Part shown: positions 32,977-43,178 of the stretch, one piece after another | How the letters are laid out: each line of letters starts with the position of its first letter | How positions within the stretch are numbered: the first letter of the stretch is position 1 | Assembly (NCBI RefSeq): GCF_008086615.1 | Contig: NZ_RXYB01000019.1 | Coordinates: forward strand, 1-63,758 | Direction: 5' to 3' | Length of the DNA: 63,758 bases | Source of the DNA: Acetobacterium tundrae | GTDB taxonomy: Bacteria > Bacillota > Clostridia > Eubacteriales > Eubacteriaceae | Made by a program: the position numbers and the translations under genes | The notes under the pieces: model-generated | Seen by the model: only the letters and a program-made list of their open reading frames with translations | Told to the model about the DNA's origin: nothing | The model's database searches: none

Positions 32977-35697
32977 TCAAATTCCTCCTGATACATTCAA
33001 TAAATTTTGAGCTTCAATTAATTCTTGAGCGGCTTTTTTCACCGCTTCTTCAATGCGGTCATAGGTTGAAAAGATTTTGATCCCTTTCTTTTCCAAGCGC
33101 CGAGTTGGAGCATCTCCGATACGCATGGCGATGACTCCGTCGCAGTCATGCAGTTGATTCAAAATCCGGGTGAACTTATCTTCTTTTTCATCGCATTCTT
33201 CGACGCCGAGACAGTATTGGTTAATGACGCGTTTTTCTTTGAACTGCACCTCATTATCCAGATAGTCGTAAATATATAAATCGGTAGCCAGTCCAAAATG
33301 TTGATCCACAAGCATACCGCCCTTGGAAACCGCTGCAAAACGGAGTCTTTTCGGGCTGGTAAAGACGGGTTCTTTCACCGGCTCAGTTTTGGACCTAAAA
33401 TCCAGGGAAACATCGCTGTCCAATTTGCCAATGGCATCAGCCCGGCATTGCTTGCAGTGATACATTTGCTTCAGATGCAGTCCGCATTTATCACGGATCG
33501 CATTGATTTCCTGATTTGTCGCAATGGTGAGATTTTCAAAGGCACTGCTTTTAACAGGAATCAAAGGCATGATGTTGGAGATGAAACAGCCCAGATCCTT
33601 CATGGCTTTTACTACTTCTTCAATATGAGCATCGTTGATACCCATCAGAGTCACAGTGTTGATTTTCACAATGATGCCTTCATCAATGAGTAGTTTAATG
33701 CCGGCAAGCTGATTGGCCAGCAGGAGGGATGCAGCAGCCTCCCCATGGTAGCGGTGGCCCATGAAATCAACATGCTTATAGATTTTGGCCCCGATGACGG
33801 GATCGACGGCATTGACAGTCACGGTGACATGGGAAACATTGAGCCTAATCAGATCTTTTGCGTGGTAGGGAAGCATTAACCCATTAGTGGATACACAAAA
33901 GGTCACATTTGGGTCATAATCATGAATCAAGGTCAGTGCTTTTTTTGTTTCTTCAAAGTTTGCCAAAGCATCGCCGGGACCGGCAATCCCCACTACGGTA
34001 AGATTTGGAACTTTTTCTTTAACCAGTTTGTATTTTTCGAAGGCTGCTTCCGGAGAAAGAATTTCAGTCGTTACGCCCGGGCGGCTTTCATTGGGGCAGT
34101 CAAATTTACGAACACAATAATTACACTGGATATTGCATTTGGGAGCGATGGGGAGGTGCATCCTGGCGTTTTCATGAGCAGCACCACAGCTGTAGCAGGG
34201 ATGACTGGCAGTTTTTTCCGCAATCGTCATGATTGGTTTTGTTGGCGTTTTTGGAGGATATGACTTTTCCAGCACACTTAAGGTTTCAGTTGACTTTTTT
34301 TCCAGCCCATATTTATATTTGGGTCCTTCATTATAGTAAGTATTATAAAGCTCTTCTCTGAATCCACCTTCCACAGTTTTTAAAATCGTATTGGTGATTT
34401 GGTCCAGTAGCATCTGCGATCCTTCATAGCCCAGGGTCCGAATTCGTTGGCCGCCAACTTGATCATGAATGGGAAAAGCACATCTGATCAGTGGAATGTG
34501 GTGTTTTTCTTCAATGCGTCGGCCATCAGAATTGCCAATCATGATATTGGCACCTAATCGAAGCGCTTCTTCTTCGATGGTTTCAAAATCCACATCATTT
34601 AAAATGACATAATCATCGATGAAAAAGATTTCTGCTAATTTTTGGATTTCTTTTTCGATTTTCGCTTTTAATTCGGGACAGTTTGAACCGGTGGCGGCTA
34701 TAACCGGCATGACACCATTTTCACAACAGAGTCGGACAACGGATACCACAAAGTCTGGTTCTCCGAAAATGGCAATCCGGCCTTCCGCATTATATTTATG
34801 GGAATCGACCATGCCATCAAGGTAACGTCCTCTTTCATTTTCGATTTTTTCGGGAATGGGTTTTTTAGAAATATCGGATAAAAGATCCATTAAAGCATCA
34901 GTGTCGCGAAGGCCCATGGGTAAATTCAAACGTTTGTAAGGGACACCGTAGTTTTCGTTGAGGTAGAACCCGGGCGATTCTTCCGGTTTAATCGTGTCGG
35001 ACAGCTCAATGGTAAGTTTGGCACCGGCCATTTTCTGGATTTCGGAGATCGGGGTGCCGTTCATTGGCAGCCGATTGTAACTGCTTTGATGGACGCCGTC
35101 CAGATTTTCCGAAAGGTCCGGTAACAGGATATAATCAATCCCGAACTGATCAAGAAGGTCTTTAAGATACCGGGTGTCCGCTGGTGAAATCATCGAGGTG
35201 ATAATATTGATCTTATCGTTTTTAGTGGAATCCATGTCCACATGGGAAACAATCGATCGCAGCGCCCGGATAAAGCCTTCAAATTGTGTGCCACTGTATC
35301 CTGCCGATTTAACCGGGATAATTTTAACGTTGGTGTCCGGGTGAGATTCATAAAATTTATTGACAATGTATTCAATATCTTCTCCAATGGTTTCAGCGAG
35401 ACAAGTTGTGGAGACACCAATGACTTCAGGCTCATACAGTTTAATCAGATTTTCAAGTCCGATGATGAGATTCTTTTCACCACCGTAGACGGTGCCCTCT
35501 TCGGTTAGGGAAGAGGAGGCAATATCCACCGGTTCGTTATAATGAGTGGCCATGTGGCGGCGGATATAGGTGCTGCATCCCTGGGAACCGTGGAGAATAC
35601 TCATACACTTCTGAATACCATAGAAGGCATTTGCTGTTCCCATGGGCATGCACATTTTACATGGATTAACATTTAAGTTGACTAAATTTTTAGACAT
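32977..35697 (-). CDS. nifN-nifB: NifN-NifB fusion protein (FeMo-cofactor biosynthesis)
   Basis: 906 residues in three parts. Residues 1 to about 430 are NifN, the scaffold partner of NifE (CKMCMPMGTANAFYGIQKCM, STTCLAETIGEDIE). Residues about 490-770 are NifB, a radical SAM enzyme with CxxxCxxC in PKCNIQCNYC plus extra cysteines (HPCYSCGAAH, CPNESRPG); NifB makes the 8Fe-9S-C core. The last 120 residues are a NifX/NafY-like domain (RLRFAAVSKGGMLVDQHFG) that can hold the cofactor. The fusion is known from C. pasteurianum and places successive assembly steps on one chain. Its ATG overlaps the end of nifE by 8 bases. Confidence 0.95.
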   Translation of the reverse strand: MSKNLVNLNVNPCKMCMPMGTANAFYGIQKCMSILHGSQGCSTYIRRHMATHYNEPVDIASSSLTEEGTVYGGEKNLIIGLENLIKLYEPEVIGVSTTCLAETIGEDIEYIVNKFYESHPDTNVKIIPVKSAGYSGTQFEGFIRALRSIVSHVDMDSTKNDKINIITSMISPADTRYLKDLLDQFGIDYILLPDLSENLDGVHQSSYNRLPMNGTPISEIQKMAGAKLTIELSDTIKPEESPGFYLNENYGVPYKRLNLPMGLRDTDALMDLLSDISKKPIPEKIENERGRYLDGMVDSHKYNAEGRIAIFGEPDFVVSVVRLCCENGVMPVIAATGSNCPELKAKIEKEIQKLAEIFFIDDYVILNDVDFETIEEEALRLGANIMIGNSDGRRIEEKHHIPLIRCAFPIHDQVGGQRIRTLGYEGSQMLLDQITNTILKTVEGGFREELYNTYYNEGPKYKYGLEKKSTETLSVLEKSYPPKTPTKPIMTIAEKTASHPCYSCGAAHENARMHLPIAPKCNIQCNYCVRKFDCPNESRPGVTTEILSPEAAFEKYKLVKEKVPNLTVVGIAGPGDALANFEETKKALTLIHDYDPNVTFCVSTNGLMLPYHAKDLIRLNVSHVTVTVNAVDPVIGAKIYKHVDFMGHRYHGEAAASLLLANQLAGIKLLIDEGIIVKINTVTLMGINDAHIEEVVKAMKDLGCFISNIMPLIPVKSSAFENLTIATNQEINAIRDKCGLHLKQMYHCKQCRADAIGKLDSDVSLDFRSKTEPVKEPVFTSPKRLRFAAVSKGGMLVDQHFGLATDLYIYDYLDNEVQFKEKRVINQYCLGVEECDEKEDKFTRILNQLHDCDGVIAMRIGDAPTRRLEKKGIKIFSTYDRIEEAVKKAAQELIEAQNLLNVSGGI

Positions 35698-37051
35698 ATT
35701 TCATACCTCCTTGGGATATGGTTTCCCAGACAGGACTGTTCATGGAAAGATTGATTTCAGATGCGAAATTAAGGGTGCCTTCGTAGCCAGCTAATGGGCG
35801 CTTCCGTTCATGATTATGATCACAGAAGGCGATGCCTAGTTTGTAAGCAAGGGGTCGCTCTTTCACACCGCCTACTAAAATATCGGCACCCATTTTTTTC
35901 ATAAATGATTCCAGTTCCGCAGGGTTGGCATCGTCCAGAATGATGGCATCATCATCAACGAGATGTTGGATCATTTCGTAATCTTCTTTACTTCCCGTTT
36001 GCGTGCCCACCATCACAGTTTTCATGCCGAATTCGCTAAACTGCCGGATCAGGGATATTGCTTTAAAACCGCCACCAACATAGATGGCTGCTTTTTTTCC
36101 TTCAAGATTTTTTTTGTATTTATTTAAAAGAGGTGTCACTCTGTTTTTTTCTTCTTCAATAAAGGCTTTTGCTTTCTGGATGGTGTCGGTATTTCCCACT
36201 GCATAGGCAATCCGCAAAAGAGATTCGGAGGTATCAAGGACACCGAAAAAGCTAACTTTGATAAAGGGAATGTCAAAGACCTCTTCCATTTGTTTGGCCA
36301 AATAGGTCATCGAGCCGGCACATTGAACCAAGTTCAATTGAGCGGTAGGTGCATTTTTCAAATCGTCGACTTGGGCATCGCCGGTAATATTGGCAACGAC
36401 CGTGACACCGATTTTTCGCAGATAGTTTTTAATAATCCACATTTCCCCGGCCAGGTTGAAGTCACCCAGAATATTGACGCCGACTGTCTTTTCAGGCAGT
36501 TCCACGGGGGTGATTAAATTCATAATCGCATTACAGGCCATTTTATAGCCGGTTTTTTTGGTTCCTGAGAAACCTGGAGATTTAACGGGTATCACCCGTA
36601 TCCCATATTTTTCTTCAGCATTTCGGCAGATTGCATCGATGTCATCACCGATGATACCAACAATGCAGGTGGCATAGATAAAGATAACTTTGGGTGAATG
36701 GATGGCCATGACCTCATCAATGGCTGCAGCCAGCTTTTTTTCGCCGCCAAAGATAACATCTTTTTCTCTCAGATCAGTGGAGTAACTATTCCGATATCCA
36801 TCCTCACCGCTGGAGAGGCTCCCTCTGATATCCCAGGTATAACTGGCACATCCGATGGGACCGTGAACGATATGGAATGCGTCGGTTATAGGGTTTAAGA
36901 CAACTCTGGCACCGCAAAAGACACATGCCCGTTGGCTGACTGCTCCTGATACGCTTTCGGATTCGCACTTAATACCGCTACCGTCTCCGCTGCATTCCGA
37001 AAAACGAATGGATTGGGTTCTTTCTGGTAAAATAGCATGTTCATTTTTCAT
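35690..37051 (-). CDS. nifE: FeMo-cofactor scaffold protein NifE
   Basis: 453 residues, normal for NifE. RACVFCGARVVLNPI, HGPIGCASYTWD and YATCIVGIIGDDI align with the NifD-type cluster-binding cysteines, and KTGYKMACNAIM is typical of NifE. With the NifN part of the next protein it forms the NifEN tetramer in which the NifB product matures to FeMo-cofactor. A ribosome site AAAGGAGG precedes the ATG. A 48-base gap separates it from nifK. Confidence 0.94.
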   Translation of the reverse strand: MKNEHAILPERTQSIRFSECSGDGSGIKCESESVSGAVSQRACVFCGARVVLNPITDAFHIVHGPIGCASYTWDIRGSLSSGEDGYRNSYSTDLREKDVIFGGEKKLAAAIDEVMAIHSPKVIFIYATCIVGIIGDDIDAICRNAEEKYGIRVIPVKSPGFSGTKKTGYKMACNAIMNLITPVELPEKTVGVNILGDFNLAGEMWIIKNYLRKIGVTVVANITGDAQVDDLKNAPTAQLNLVQCAGSMTYLAKQMEEVFDIPFIKVSFFGVLDTSESLLRIAYAVGNTDTIQKAKAFIEEEKNRVTPLLNKYKKNLEGKKAAIYVGGGFKAISLIRQFSEFGMKTVMVGTQTGSKEDYEMIQHLVDDDAIILDDANPAELESFMKKMGADILVGGVKERPLAYKLGIAFCDHNHERKRPLAGYEGTLNFASEINLSMNSPVWETISQGGMKYV

Positions 37052-37099
37052 GTTACAGCCTCCTTTTAAATAACGGGGAGGAAAGCCTCCCCATTTTTA

Positions 37100-38464
37100 C
37101 TACATAACCATTTCCATATCTTCATCTTCGCAATCACGATCCTGTCGATCCATGAGTGCATTTAGAATTAATTCAGCCAAGCGGATAGCGCCTTTGTAGC
37201 CGACGATGGGCAGGTATGAATGGACATAACGGTCGATGATTGGAAAACCGACACGAACAAGCGGAATATCTTCAGCTCGGGCAACGTATTTACCGTGGGT
37301 GCCACCAATGAGTAAATCAACGGAATCGTTTTTAATCCATTGATGAAGCTCAAATAAATCAGCGGCTGATTTTGCAACACAGCCTTCAATGCCGAATTTA
37401 TCAAAAAGTATTTTAGCCTTTTCCTCAAAGATTTTGCCGGGGGTGCCAGTTACCAGGTATTTTGGGATCATCCCCATTTCCATCGTAATTTCAGCCATCC
37501 CGAGGACAGTATCAGGATCGCCGTAAATGGCGACTGATTTATTATAAGTATACTGATGTGAATCAAGTAAAATATCCATTAATTGACCACGTTCTTCTTC
37601 TATTTCATAAGGGACTTCATTTTTAGAAAAATGATTCAGGGCCATCACGAACGCATCCGTATTTTCAACGCCGATGGGCAGCGGAAGTGTTTTATAAGGG
37701 ACTTTGCATTTCTTTTCCAGAAAATTCGCTGGAAATTCAGAAGTCAGTTCACCAAGTGCTAAAGTCAATTCGCAGTTGCCCAGGTCTTTGATGTCGGAAA
37801 CGGTGGTACCGCCTTTGGGATACATGTTGTAGCTCCCGGTCATTGGGGCATCCATCACGCCGCTGGTGTCAGGAAGCATGATATACTCAACCCCCATGAT
37901 TGTCATCAGACGTTTCATTTCCCGCATGTCGCCAGGATTGACAAAACCAGGGAAGAGCGCAAGTTTGTTATTTTTTTCGCCAGTTGCTTCAGCCAGGTAT
38001 TTAATAAATCCGGTGATCATGTTATAATAACCAGTAATATGTGAACCAACATAGCTTGGCGTATTGGTATGAACGACAATTTTGCCTTCAGGAATTTTAG
38101 CATCATTGATATAACCGACCAGGTCATCACCAATGGTTTCGCTAAGACAGGTGGTATGAACAGCAATGATTTCTGGATCGTAAATGTCAAAAATGTTTTT
38201 AATCGCTGTTTTCAAGTTGGCGCCGCCGCCGAAAACGGAAGCGCCTTCGGTAAACGAACTGGAAGATGCAATAGCCGGATCTTTAAAATGCCTTGTTAAA
38301 AACATTCGATGAAATGAACAGCATCCTTGGGAACCATGGCTATGCGGCATACAGGCATGAACACCCAGGGCAGCATACATTGCTCCAACTGGTTGACATG
38401 TTTTAATCGGATTGATTCGTAGGGCGGATCTTTCCGATTGTTCTTTCGGGGTTAAATCTAACAT
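37100..38464 (-). CDS. nifK: Nitrogenase MoFe protein beta chain
   Basis: 454 residues using the ATG at 38464, which shares its A with the nifD stop (TAATG) and follows AGGAGG. A start 16 codons upstream would overlap nifD and has no support. P-cluster ligands appear in INPIKTCQPVGAMYAALG, HGSQGCCSFHR and HTTCLSETIGDD. The chain is short compared with Azotobacter NifK (about 520) because it lacks the N-terminal extension, as in clostridial NifK. With NifD it forms the N2-reducing heterotetramer. Confidence 0.94.
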   Translation of the reverse strand: MLDLTPKEQSERSALRINPIKTCQPVGAMYAALGVHACMPHSHGSQGCCSFHRMFLTRHFKDPAIASSSSFTEGASVFGGGANLKTAIKNIFDIYDPEIIAVHTTCLSETIGDDLVGYINDAKIPEGKIVVHTNTPSYVGSHITGYYNMITGFIKYLAEATGEKNNKLALFPGFVNPGDMREMKRLMTIMGVEYIMLPDTSGVMDAPMTGSYNMYPKGGTTVSDIKDLGNCELTLALGELTSEFPANFLEKKCKVPYKTLPLPIGVENTDAFVMALNHFSKNEVPYEIEEERGQLMDILLDSHQYTYNKSVAIYGDPDTVLGMAEITMEMGMIPKYLVTGTPGKIFEEKAKILFDKFGIEGCVAKSAADLFELHQWIKNDSVDLLIGGTHGKYVARAEDIPLVRVGFPIIDRYVHSYLPIVGYKGAIRLAELILNALMDRQDRDCEDEDMEMVM

Positions 38465-40053
38465 TATTCTGTACCTCCTAAGCTGCCTTCTAATGTGGGC
38501 GTATTTTTCCATGGTGCTTCAACTAAGTTCCAGGCCGGTGTATAAATGGCCATCGTTATATCTTTGGCGAAATTCAAGGCACCTCTGAACCCGGCATACG
38601 GACCGGCATAATCATAAGAATGCAATTGTCGTGAGGGAACACCAGATTTTTGAATGAGGAACTTGTCCTTAATTCCCGAGAAGAAAATATCCGGTTTTAA
38701 CAGCTTCAAGAATTCCTCCGTTTCAAAATGATTGTAGTCATCGGTAACAACCGTATTATCATTGATATCTGACCACAAGCCATTGTATTCTTCAAGGTGA
38801 ACGCCGGCATTGTTAAGTTCTTCAAGACGTTCGGGAGTAAGAATTGATTTAAAGTTTTCAGGATCTTTTTCGACGGTGATGCTTTCAACGTTTTTAGAAT
38901 CAGCATCGCGTTTTATGGAAGGGAGAACATCTCGGCCTTCATAATCATCCCGATGGCCAAATTCATAGCCTGCCAAAACGACTTCCACACCAAGTGTTTT
39001 TAAGAGATTAATATAGTGATGTGTTCGTGATCCGCCGACATAAATTGCAGCCGTTTTTCCTTCCAGTCTGGTCTTATAATGAGCCATGCCTTCGGCAATT
39101 TCTTCTTCTTCGTCGGCGATGACTGCTTCAGTTCTGGCTATTAAATCAGGATCATTGAAGAACAGTGCCATGTCCCGAAGCGATTTTTTAATACCATCAA
39201 GTCCAATAAAATTAACTTTTATCCAATCGATGCCATACTTGGTTTTCATCATTTCGGCAATGTAATTAATAGATCGATGACATTGCACCAAATTAAGATC
39301 GGCAGTATGGGCATTTTTCAATTCAGCATAACTGCCGTCACCAGTCATAACTGAAACCACGTTATATCCGATTCGTTTTAAAACACGTTCGGTTTCCCAG
39401 CCGTCACCGCCGATGTTATATTCACCTAAAAGGTTAACGGAATACTTCATCGGTTCGGCATCTCCGGTGCCAATGACAGACCGCATTAAACCATTGTTGG
39501 CAATATGATGGCCGCCGGACTGGCTGACGCCTTTATAACCTTCGCAACTAAAAGCTAATATCTTGATGCCGTATAATTCTTCAGCTTCAGCCGCGACAGC
39601 ATGAATATCATCACCGATAAGACCGACTGGGCAAGTTGAGCAAATCATGATACAATTAGGTTTGAAAATTTCAACCACTTCTTTAATGGCTTTTTTTAAT
39701 TTTTTTTCTCCGCCGAACACGATATCTGTTTCCTGCATATCAGTTGAGAAACAATATTCACCAAAGGACTGCGTATTTTCGTCGCCTTTTGCTTTATGTC
39801 TTCTTGTTCCCCAGGTGTAGTAACCGCAGCCAATTGGACCGTGGGTAATGATTGCAACATCTTTAAGGGGAGAGAGAACAACCCCTTTACATCCAGCATA
39901 ACAGCAGCCGCGATTTGTCATAATTCCAGGTATGGCTCTTGTATCAGCCTGAATGACATTAGGTTCCCCTTCTTCAATTGTAATGACATGTTCTTTTCTG
40001 TTTTTATAAACTTTTGAACTATATTTATCGAGTATTTTTTCTCTTGAATCCAA
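38464..40053 (-). CDS. nifD: Nitrogenase MoFe protein alpha chain
   Basis: About 529 residues. I prefer the TTG at 40053, since AGAGGTGAG lies at the right distance from it; a GTG at 40062 falls inside that ribosome site. P-cluster cysteines are in GCCYAGCKG, HGPIGCGYYTW and CSTCPVGLIGDD. FeMo-cofactor ligands are Cys in LVQCHRSINY and His in RQLHSYDYAG. An insertion of about 50 residues (around 385-435: TVEKDPENFKSILTPERLEE onward) is typical of clostridial NifD. There is no anfG/vnfG between D and K, so this is the molybdenum enzyme. Confidence 0.95.
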   Translation of the reverse strand: MDSREKILDKYSSKVYKNRKEHVITIEEGEPNVIQADTRAIPGIMTNRGCCYAGCKGVVLSPLKDVAIITHGPIGCGYYTWGTRRHKAKGDENTQSFGEYCFSTDMQETDIVFGGEKKLKKAIKEVVEIFKPNCIMICSTCPVGLIGDDIHAVAAEAEELYGIKILAFSCEGYKGVSQSGGHHIANNGLMRSVIGTGDAEPMKYSVNLLGEYNIGGDGWETERVLKRIGYNVVSVMTGDGSYAELKNAHTADLNLVQCHRSINYIAEMMKTKYGIDWIKVNFIGLDGIKKSLRDMALFFNDPDLIARTEAVIADEEEEIAEGMAHYKTRLEGKTAAIYVGGSRTHHYINLLKTLGVEVVLAGYEFGHRDDYEGRDVLPSIKRDADSKNVESITVEKDPENFKSILTPERLEELNNAGVHLEEYNGLWSDINDNTVVTDDYNHFETEEFLKLLKPDIFFSGIKDKFLIQKSGVPSRQLHSYDYAGPYAGFRGALNFAKDITMAIYTPAWNLVEAPWKNTPTLEGSLGGTE

Positions 40054-40068
40054 TAAACTCACCTCTTT

Positions 40069-40452
40069 CTAAAATGCATCAGCATTTTTCTCGCCGCTAC
40101 GTACACGAATGGAGTCCTCTATCGGGAGGATGAAAATTTTTCCATCGCCTGGGTTACCGGTGGAATTGCTGTCAATTAAAATGGAAACAACCTTGTCCAC
40201 ATCTTCATCTTCAACAATTAATGTAAAAAATCGCTTTGAAATTAAACGGGATGGTTCAGTCAAAGCTTCGCCAATGTTTGAAATTGGCATTTCTCCAGAT
40301 TCGACAATGTCTTGAATGATCGAGAAATCAACGCTTTTCTTTCCTCTACCGAGAACCTTCAAACAGGTAAAAGCAGGAAAGCCTTCTTTTACCAGGGCTT
40401 CTTTAGTTGGGTTAACTTTATTCTGTCGAATAATAGCCATAACTTCTTTCAT
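40069..40452 (-). CDS. nifI2: Nitrogenase-associated P-II protein NifI2
   Basis: 127 residues of the GlnB/P-II superfamily. It opens MKEVMAIIRQNKVNPTKEAL; the B-loop is TGNPGDGKIF and the C-terminal SIRVRSGE. The T-loop is long and unlike GlnK. In methanogens NifI1 and NifI2 form a complex that inhibits nitrogenase on ammonium addition and is relieved by 2-oxoglutarate; a similar post-translational switch is expected here. AAAGGAGG precedes the ATG. Its gene sits between nifI1 and nifD as in archaea and clostridia. Confidence 0.93.
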   Translation of the reverse strand: MKEVMAIIRQNKVNPTKEALVKEGFPAFTCLKVLGRGKKSVDFSIIQDIVESGEMPISNIGEALTEPSRLISKRFFTLIVEDEDVDKVVSILIDSNSTGNPGDGKIFILPIEDSIRVRSGEKNADAF

Positions 40453-40467
40453 ATCTAATTCCTCCTT

Positions 40468-40800
40468 TTACAGGCCAGATTTTCCAGTACTGATTGTGTA
40501 AGCTTCCTCTACAGGAGAAATGAAAATACGACCGTCTCCAAAAGCACCTTCATTACCTGTTTTTGCATTTCTTAAGACAATTCTGATCACATCATCTTTA
40601 TCTTCGTCGTTAACTATTAAAAGAAGCATCACTTTTGGAAGTTCATCATAATAAACATCGCCAACTTTGATTCCCTTTTGTTTTCCACGGCCATAAACAT
40701 CTAATTTAGTAACAGCTGAAAATCCCCCGGATAGTAATTCGGATAAAACAATGCCAGTTTTTTCAGGTCTTACAATTGCGCGTACCATTAACATATTCAT
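40468..40800 (-). CDS. nifI1: Nitrogenase-associated P-II protein NifI1
   Basis: 110 residues from the ATG at 40800, directly after GTGAAAGGAAAT. A GTG four codons upstream lacks a ribosome site. P-II features are LMVRAIVRPEKTGIVLSELL, a T-loop starting DVYGRGKQKGIKVGDVYYDELPK, and the B-loop segment EGAFGDGRIFI. It acts with NifI2 to switch off nitrogenase under ammonium. It lies 25 bases after nifH. Confidence 0.93.
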   Translation of the reverse strand: MNMLMVRAIVRPEKTGIVLSELLSGGFSAVTKLDVYGRGKQKGIKVGDVYYDELPKVMLLLIVNDEDKDDVIRIVLRNAKTGNEGAFGDGRIFISPVEEAYTISTGKSGL

Positions 40801-40825
40801 ATTTCCTTTCACGTTTAAAATTTAA

Positions 40826-41668
<843 letters not shown>

Positions 41669-41686
41669 TTAGAATTCAATGTATTT

Positions 41687-41914
41687 CCAAACAAAATAAA
41701 ATGAGAAGAGGTCTCAGGTAACTACATCAATTTGTAGTTAGCTAAGACCTCTTCGTCTTGGGGGTATAAGTTTGGTCTAAACAAAAGAAGTCTTAATCAG
41801 CCACACAAATTGCGGTTAACTAAGACTTCTTTGTCTAAGTCGGATCGTTATAACCAGAAAATAAAGAAGTCTCGATTAGATACATCATAGTATCCGATCG
41901 AGACTTCATCGTCT
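41687..41914 (-). promoter_or_regulatory. Triple tandem ANTAR-type attenuators in the nif leader
   Basis: Minus strand, in transcription order. Element 1: AGAC-GATGAA-GTCT (41914-41901) overlapping terminator stem 41907-41866 (GAAGTCTCGAT.../...ATCGAGACTTC), then TTTATTTT. Element 2: AGAC-AAAGAA-GTCT (41836-41823) overlapping terminator 41829-41787 (GAAGTCTTA.../...TAAGACTTC), then TTTTGTTT. Element 3: AAGAC-GAAGAG-GTCTT (41759-41744) overlapping terminator 41754-41705 (GAAGAGGTCT.../...AGACCTCTTC), then TCATTTTATTTT. Loops have R1, A2 and G4. The stem sequences differ from those of amtB, but the hairpin/terminator overlap is the same. Confidence 0.85.
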
Positions 41915-41951
41915 AAGTAATAAATCCGTTTGTCATTGTTTCTATGAGCTA

Positions 41952-41980
41952 ATTATCCACGGATTGCATAGAAAAGTCAA
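41952..41980 (-). promoter_or_regulatory. nif operon promoter
   Basis: Minus strand TTGACT (41980-41975), 17 bases, GATAAT (41957-41952). It is a sigma-A-type promoter; no -24/-12 sigma-54 element (GG-N10-GC) is seen, in line with control by attenuation rather than NifA. Confidence 0.8.
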
Positions 41981-42218
41981 GCGGTATTGAATGTAAACCC
42001 TTTTCATATTTTATTAACGATGAAAATACAGTCAATTTTTTGTAACGGGTTTGGTAATTTAACAGTGACTGTATTTTATTTTCAACGATGATATTACGAC
42101 TATCACACTGGATGAAATCAATTTCACAAAATCAATAAGTGCTTTGTATTAAAACAGAACATTTGATTGCTTAAATAATTCTTGTGATTGCTTAAATAAT
42201 TCTTAATAGAGAGAAAGA
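41981..42218. repeat. Spacer upstream of nif with direct repeat and stem
   Basis: A direct tandem repeat with unit GATTGCTTAAATAATTCTTGT is at 42165-42185 and, all but the last two bases, at 42186-42204. AAAATACAGTCA and TGACTGTATTTT (within 42020-42082) could form a stem with a loop of about 32 bases. No gene is seen. Confidence 0.6.
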
Positions 42219-43169
42219 TTAACCGCAATGTGAGCACTCTGAACAATTGCCGCAGGCTTTCTCCGTAGGGTCGTGAACTAAAATTGATCGGACTTCACTC
42301 AGGTTAAGATCGACAACGATAATGTCATCATGAATGATTTCGAGTTTGTCTTTGTGAAAAATGATGGACATGGGTTCGGGTATCATAATCTCCGGATCAA
42401 TTTCGCCTGGTTTCATCTGTGGCTGAATCAAATTTTTTTCCGCTGCGGTTGAAATCAGGAGGCCGCTGTTTGAGGTGAGCAGTGATCTTAATTGACCATG
42501 AGGATCATAGGTCACCGAGTTCTCATCGCTATTGATGCCATGGGCCTTACAGTTATAGGCGATAATGACCCCAACCGGTGTGGATATGGGTTCCGGTAGA
42601 GCCGGTTCAAAGCTTTTTAAAGTACCATTTTCATAAAGTGAAAAACCGTAGCGTACTTTTACTAAACCATCCGGACTGGCAATTTCGATGATCTCCTGAG
42701 GCCATAAGGTTAAGCTTTTTAAAGCGCCGCTTTCATAAAAACATAAACTGACTGCTTTGGCAGAAAAAGAACCGATGGGTAAATCAAAGGCCATGGGTTT
42801 GGCAAGACTGTATTCATTTTCTTCCGTCCAGTATCCGTTGATGCGTCCGTTAAGTGGAAACAGTCGATGGATACTGCCGTTTTCATAAAAACTGATCCGC
42901 TCTGCCGATACGAGACCAAGGGGGGTAATGACCTCCGTCGCTGCTTCCAAATCGATGCTTTTTATTTCGCCGCTCTTAAAGAATTCCAGCGACAGGCCTT
43001 CGCGATTTCTGATATTGGCGGGGCCATAACTTGGCACTAAAATTCCGATGGGGGTGGTAATATTGTTCTTTTCGTCAAAAGCGCAACCTTTTAAAACACC
43101 GTTGTCATAAGTTTCGGAAAAGATCACATCTGTTAAAGTGCCATATTTTTCGGTCTGTACTTTATTCAT
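42219..43169 (-). CDS. MORN-like repeat protein upstream of nif
   Basis: 316 residues, no signal peptide. At least five imperfect repeats of about 35-45 residues carry the pattern FYE(S/N)G.LKS (for example ISFYENGSIHRLF, LCFYESGALKSLTL, FSLYENGTLKSFEP), similar to MORN or toxin-antitoxin YwqK repeats; between them TP.G(L/I) turns recur. The C-terminus ends CGNCSECSHCG, a four-cysteine tail that could bind a metal or Fe-S cluster. AGGAGC precedes the ATG. It follows the AnfO-like gene by 9 bases, so the two form an operon pointing into nif. I know no assigned function. Confidence 0.75.
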   Translation of the reverse strand: MNKVQTEKYGTLTDVIFSETYDNGVLKGCAFDEKNNITTPIGILVPSYGPANIRNREGLSLEFFKSGEIKSIDLEAATEVITPLGLVSAERISFYENGSIHRLFPLNGRINGYWTEENEYSLAKPMAFDLPIGSFSAKAVSLCFYESGALKSLTLWPQEIIEIASPDGLVKVRYGFSLYENGTLKSFEPALPEPISTPVGVIIAYNCKAHGINSDENSVTYDPHGQLRSLLTSNSGLLISTAAEKNLIQPQMKPGEIDPEIMIPEPMSIIFHKDKLEIIHDDIIVVDLNLSEVRSILVHDPTEKACGNCSECSHCG

Positions 43170-43178
43170 TTCAAGCTC

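Noticed and set aside
38465-38512. Upstream ATG giving nifK 16 extra codons
   Set aside because: It lies inside nifD and has no ribosome site; AGGAGG and the TAATG junction support 38464.
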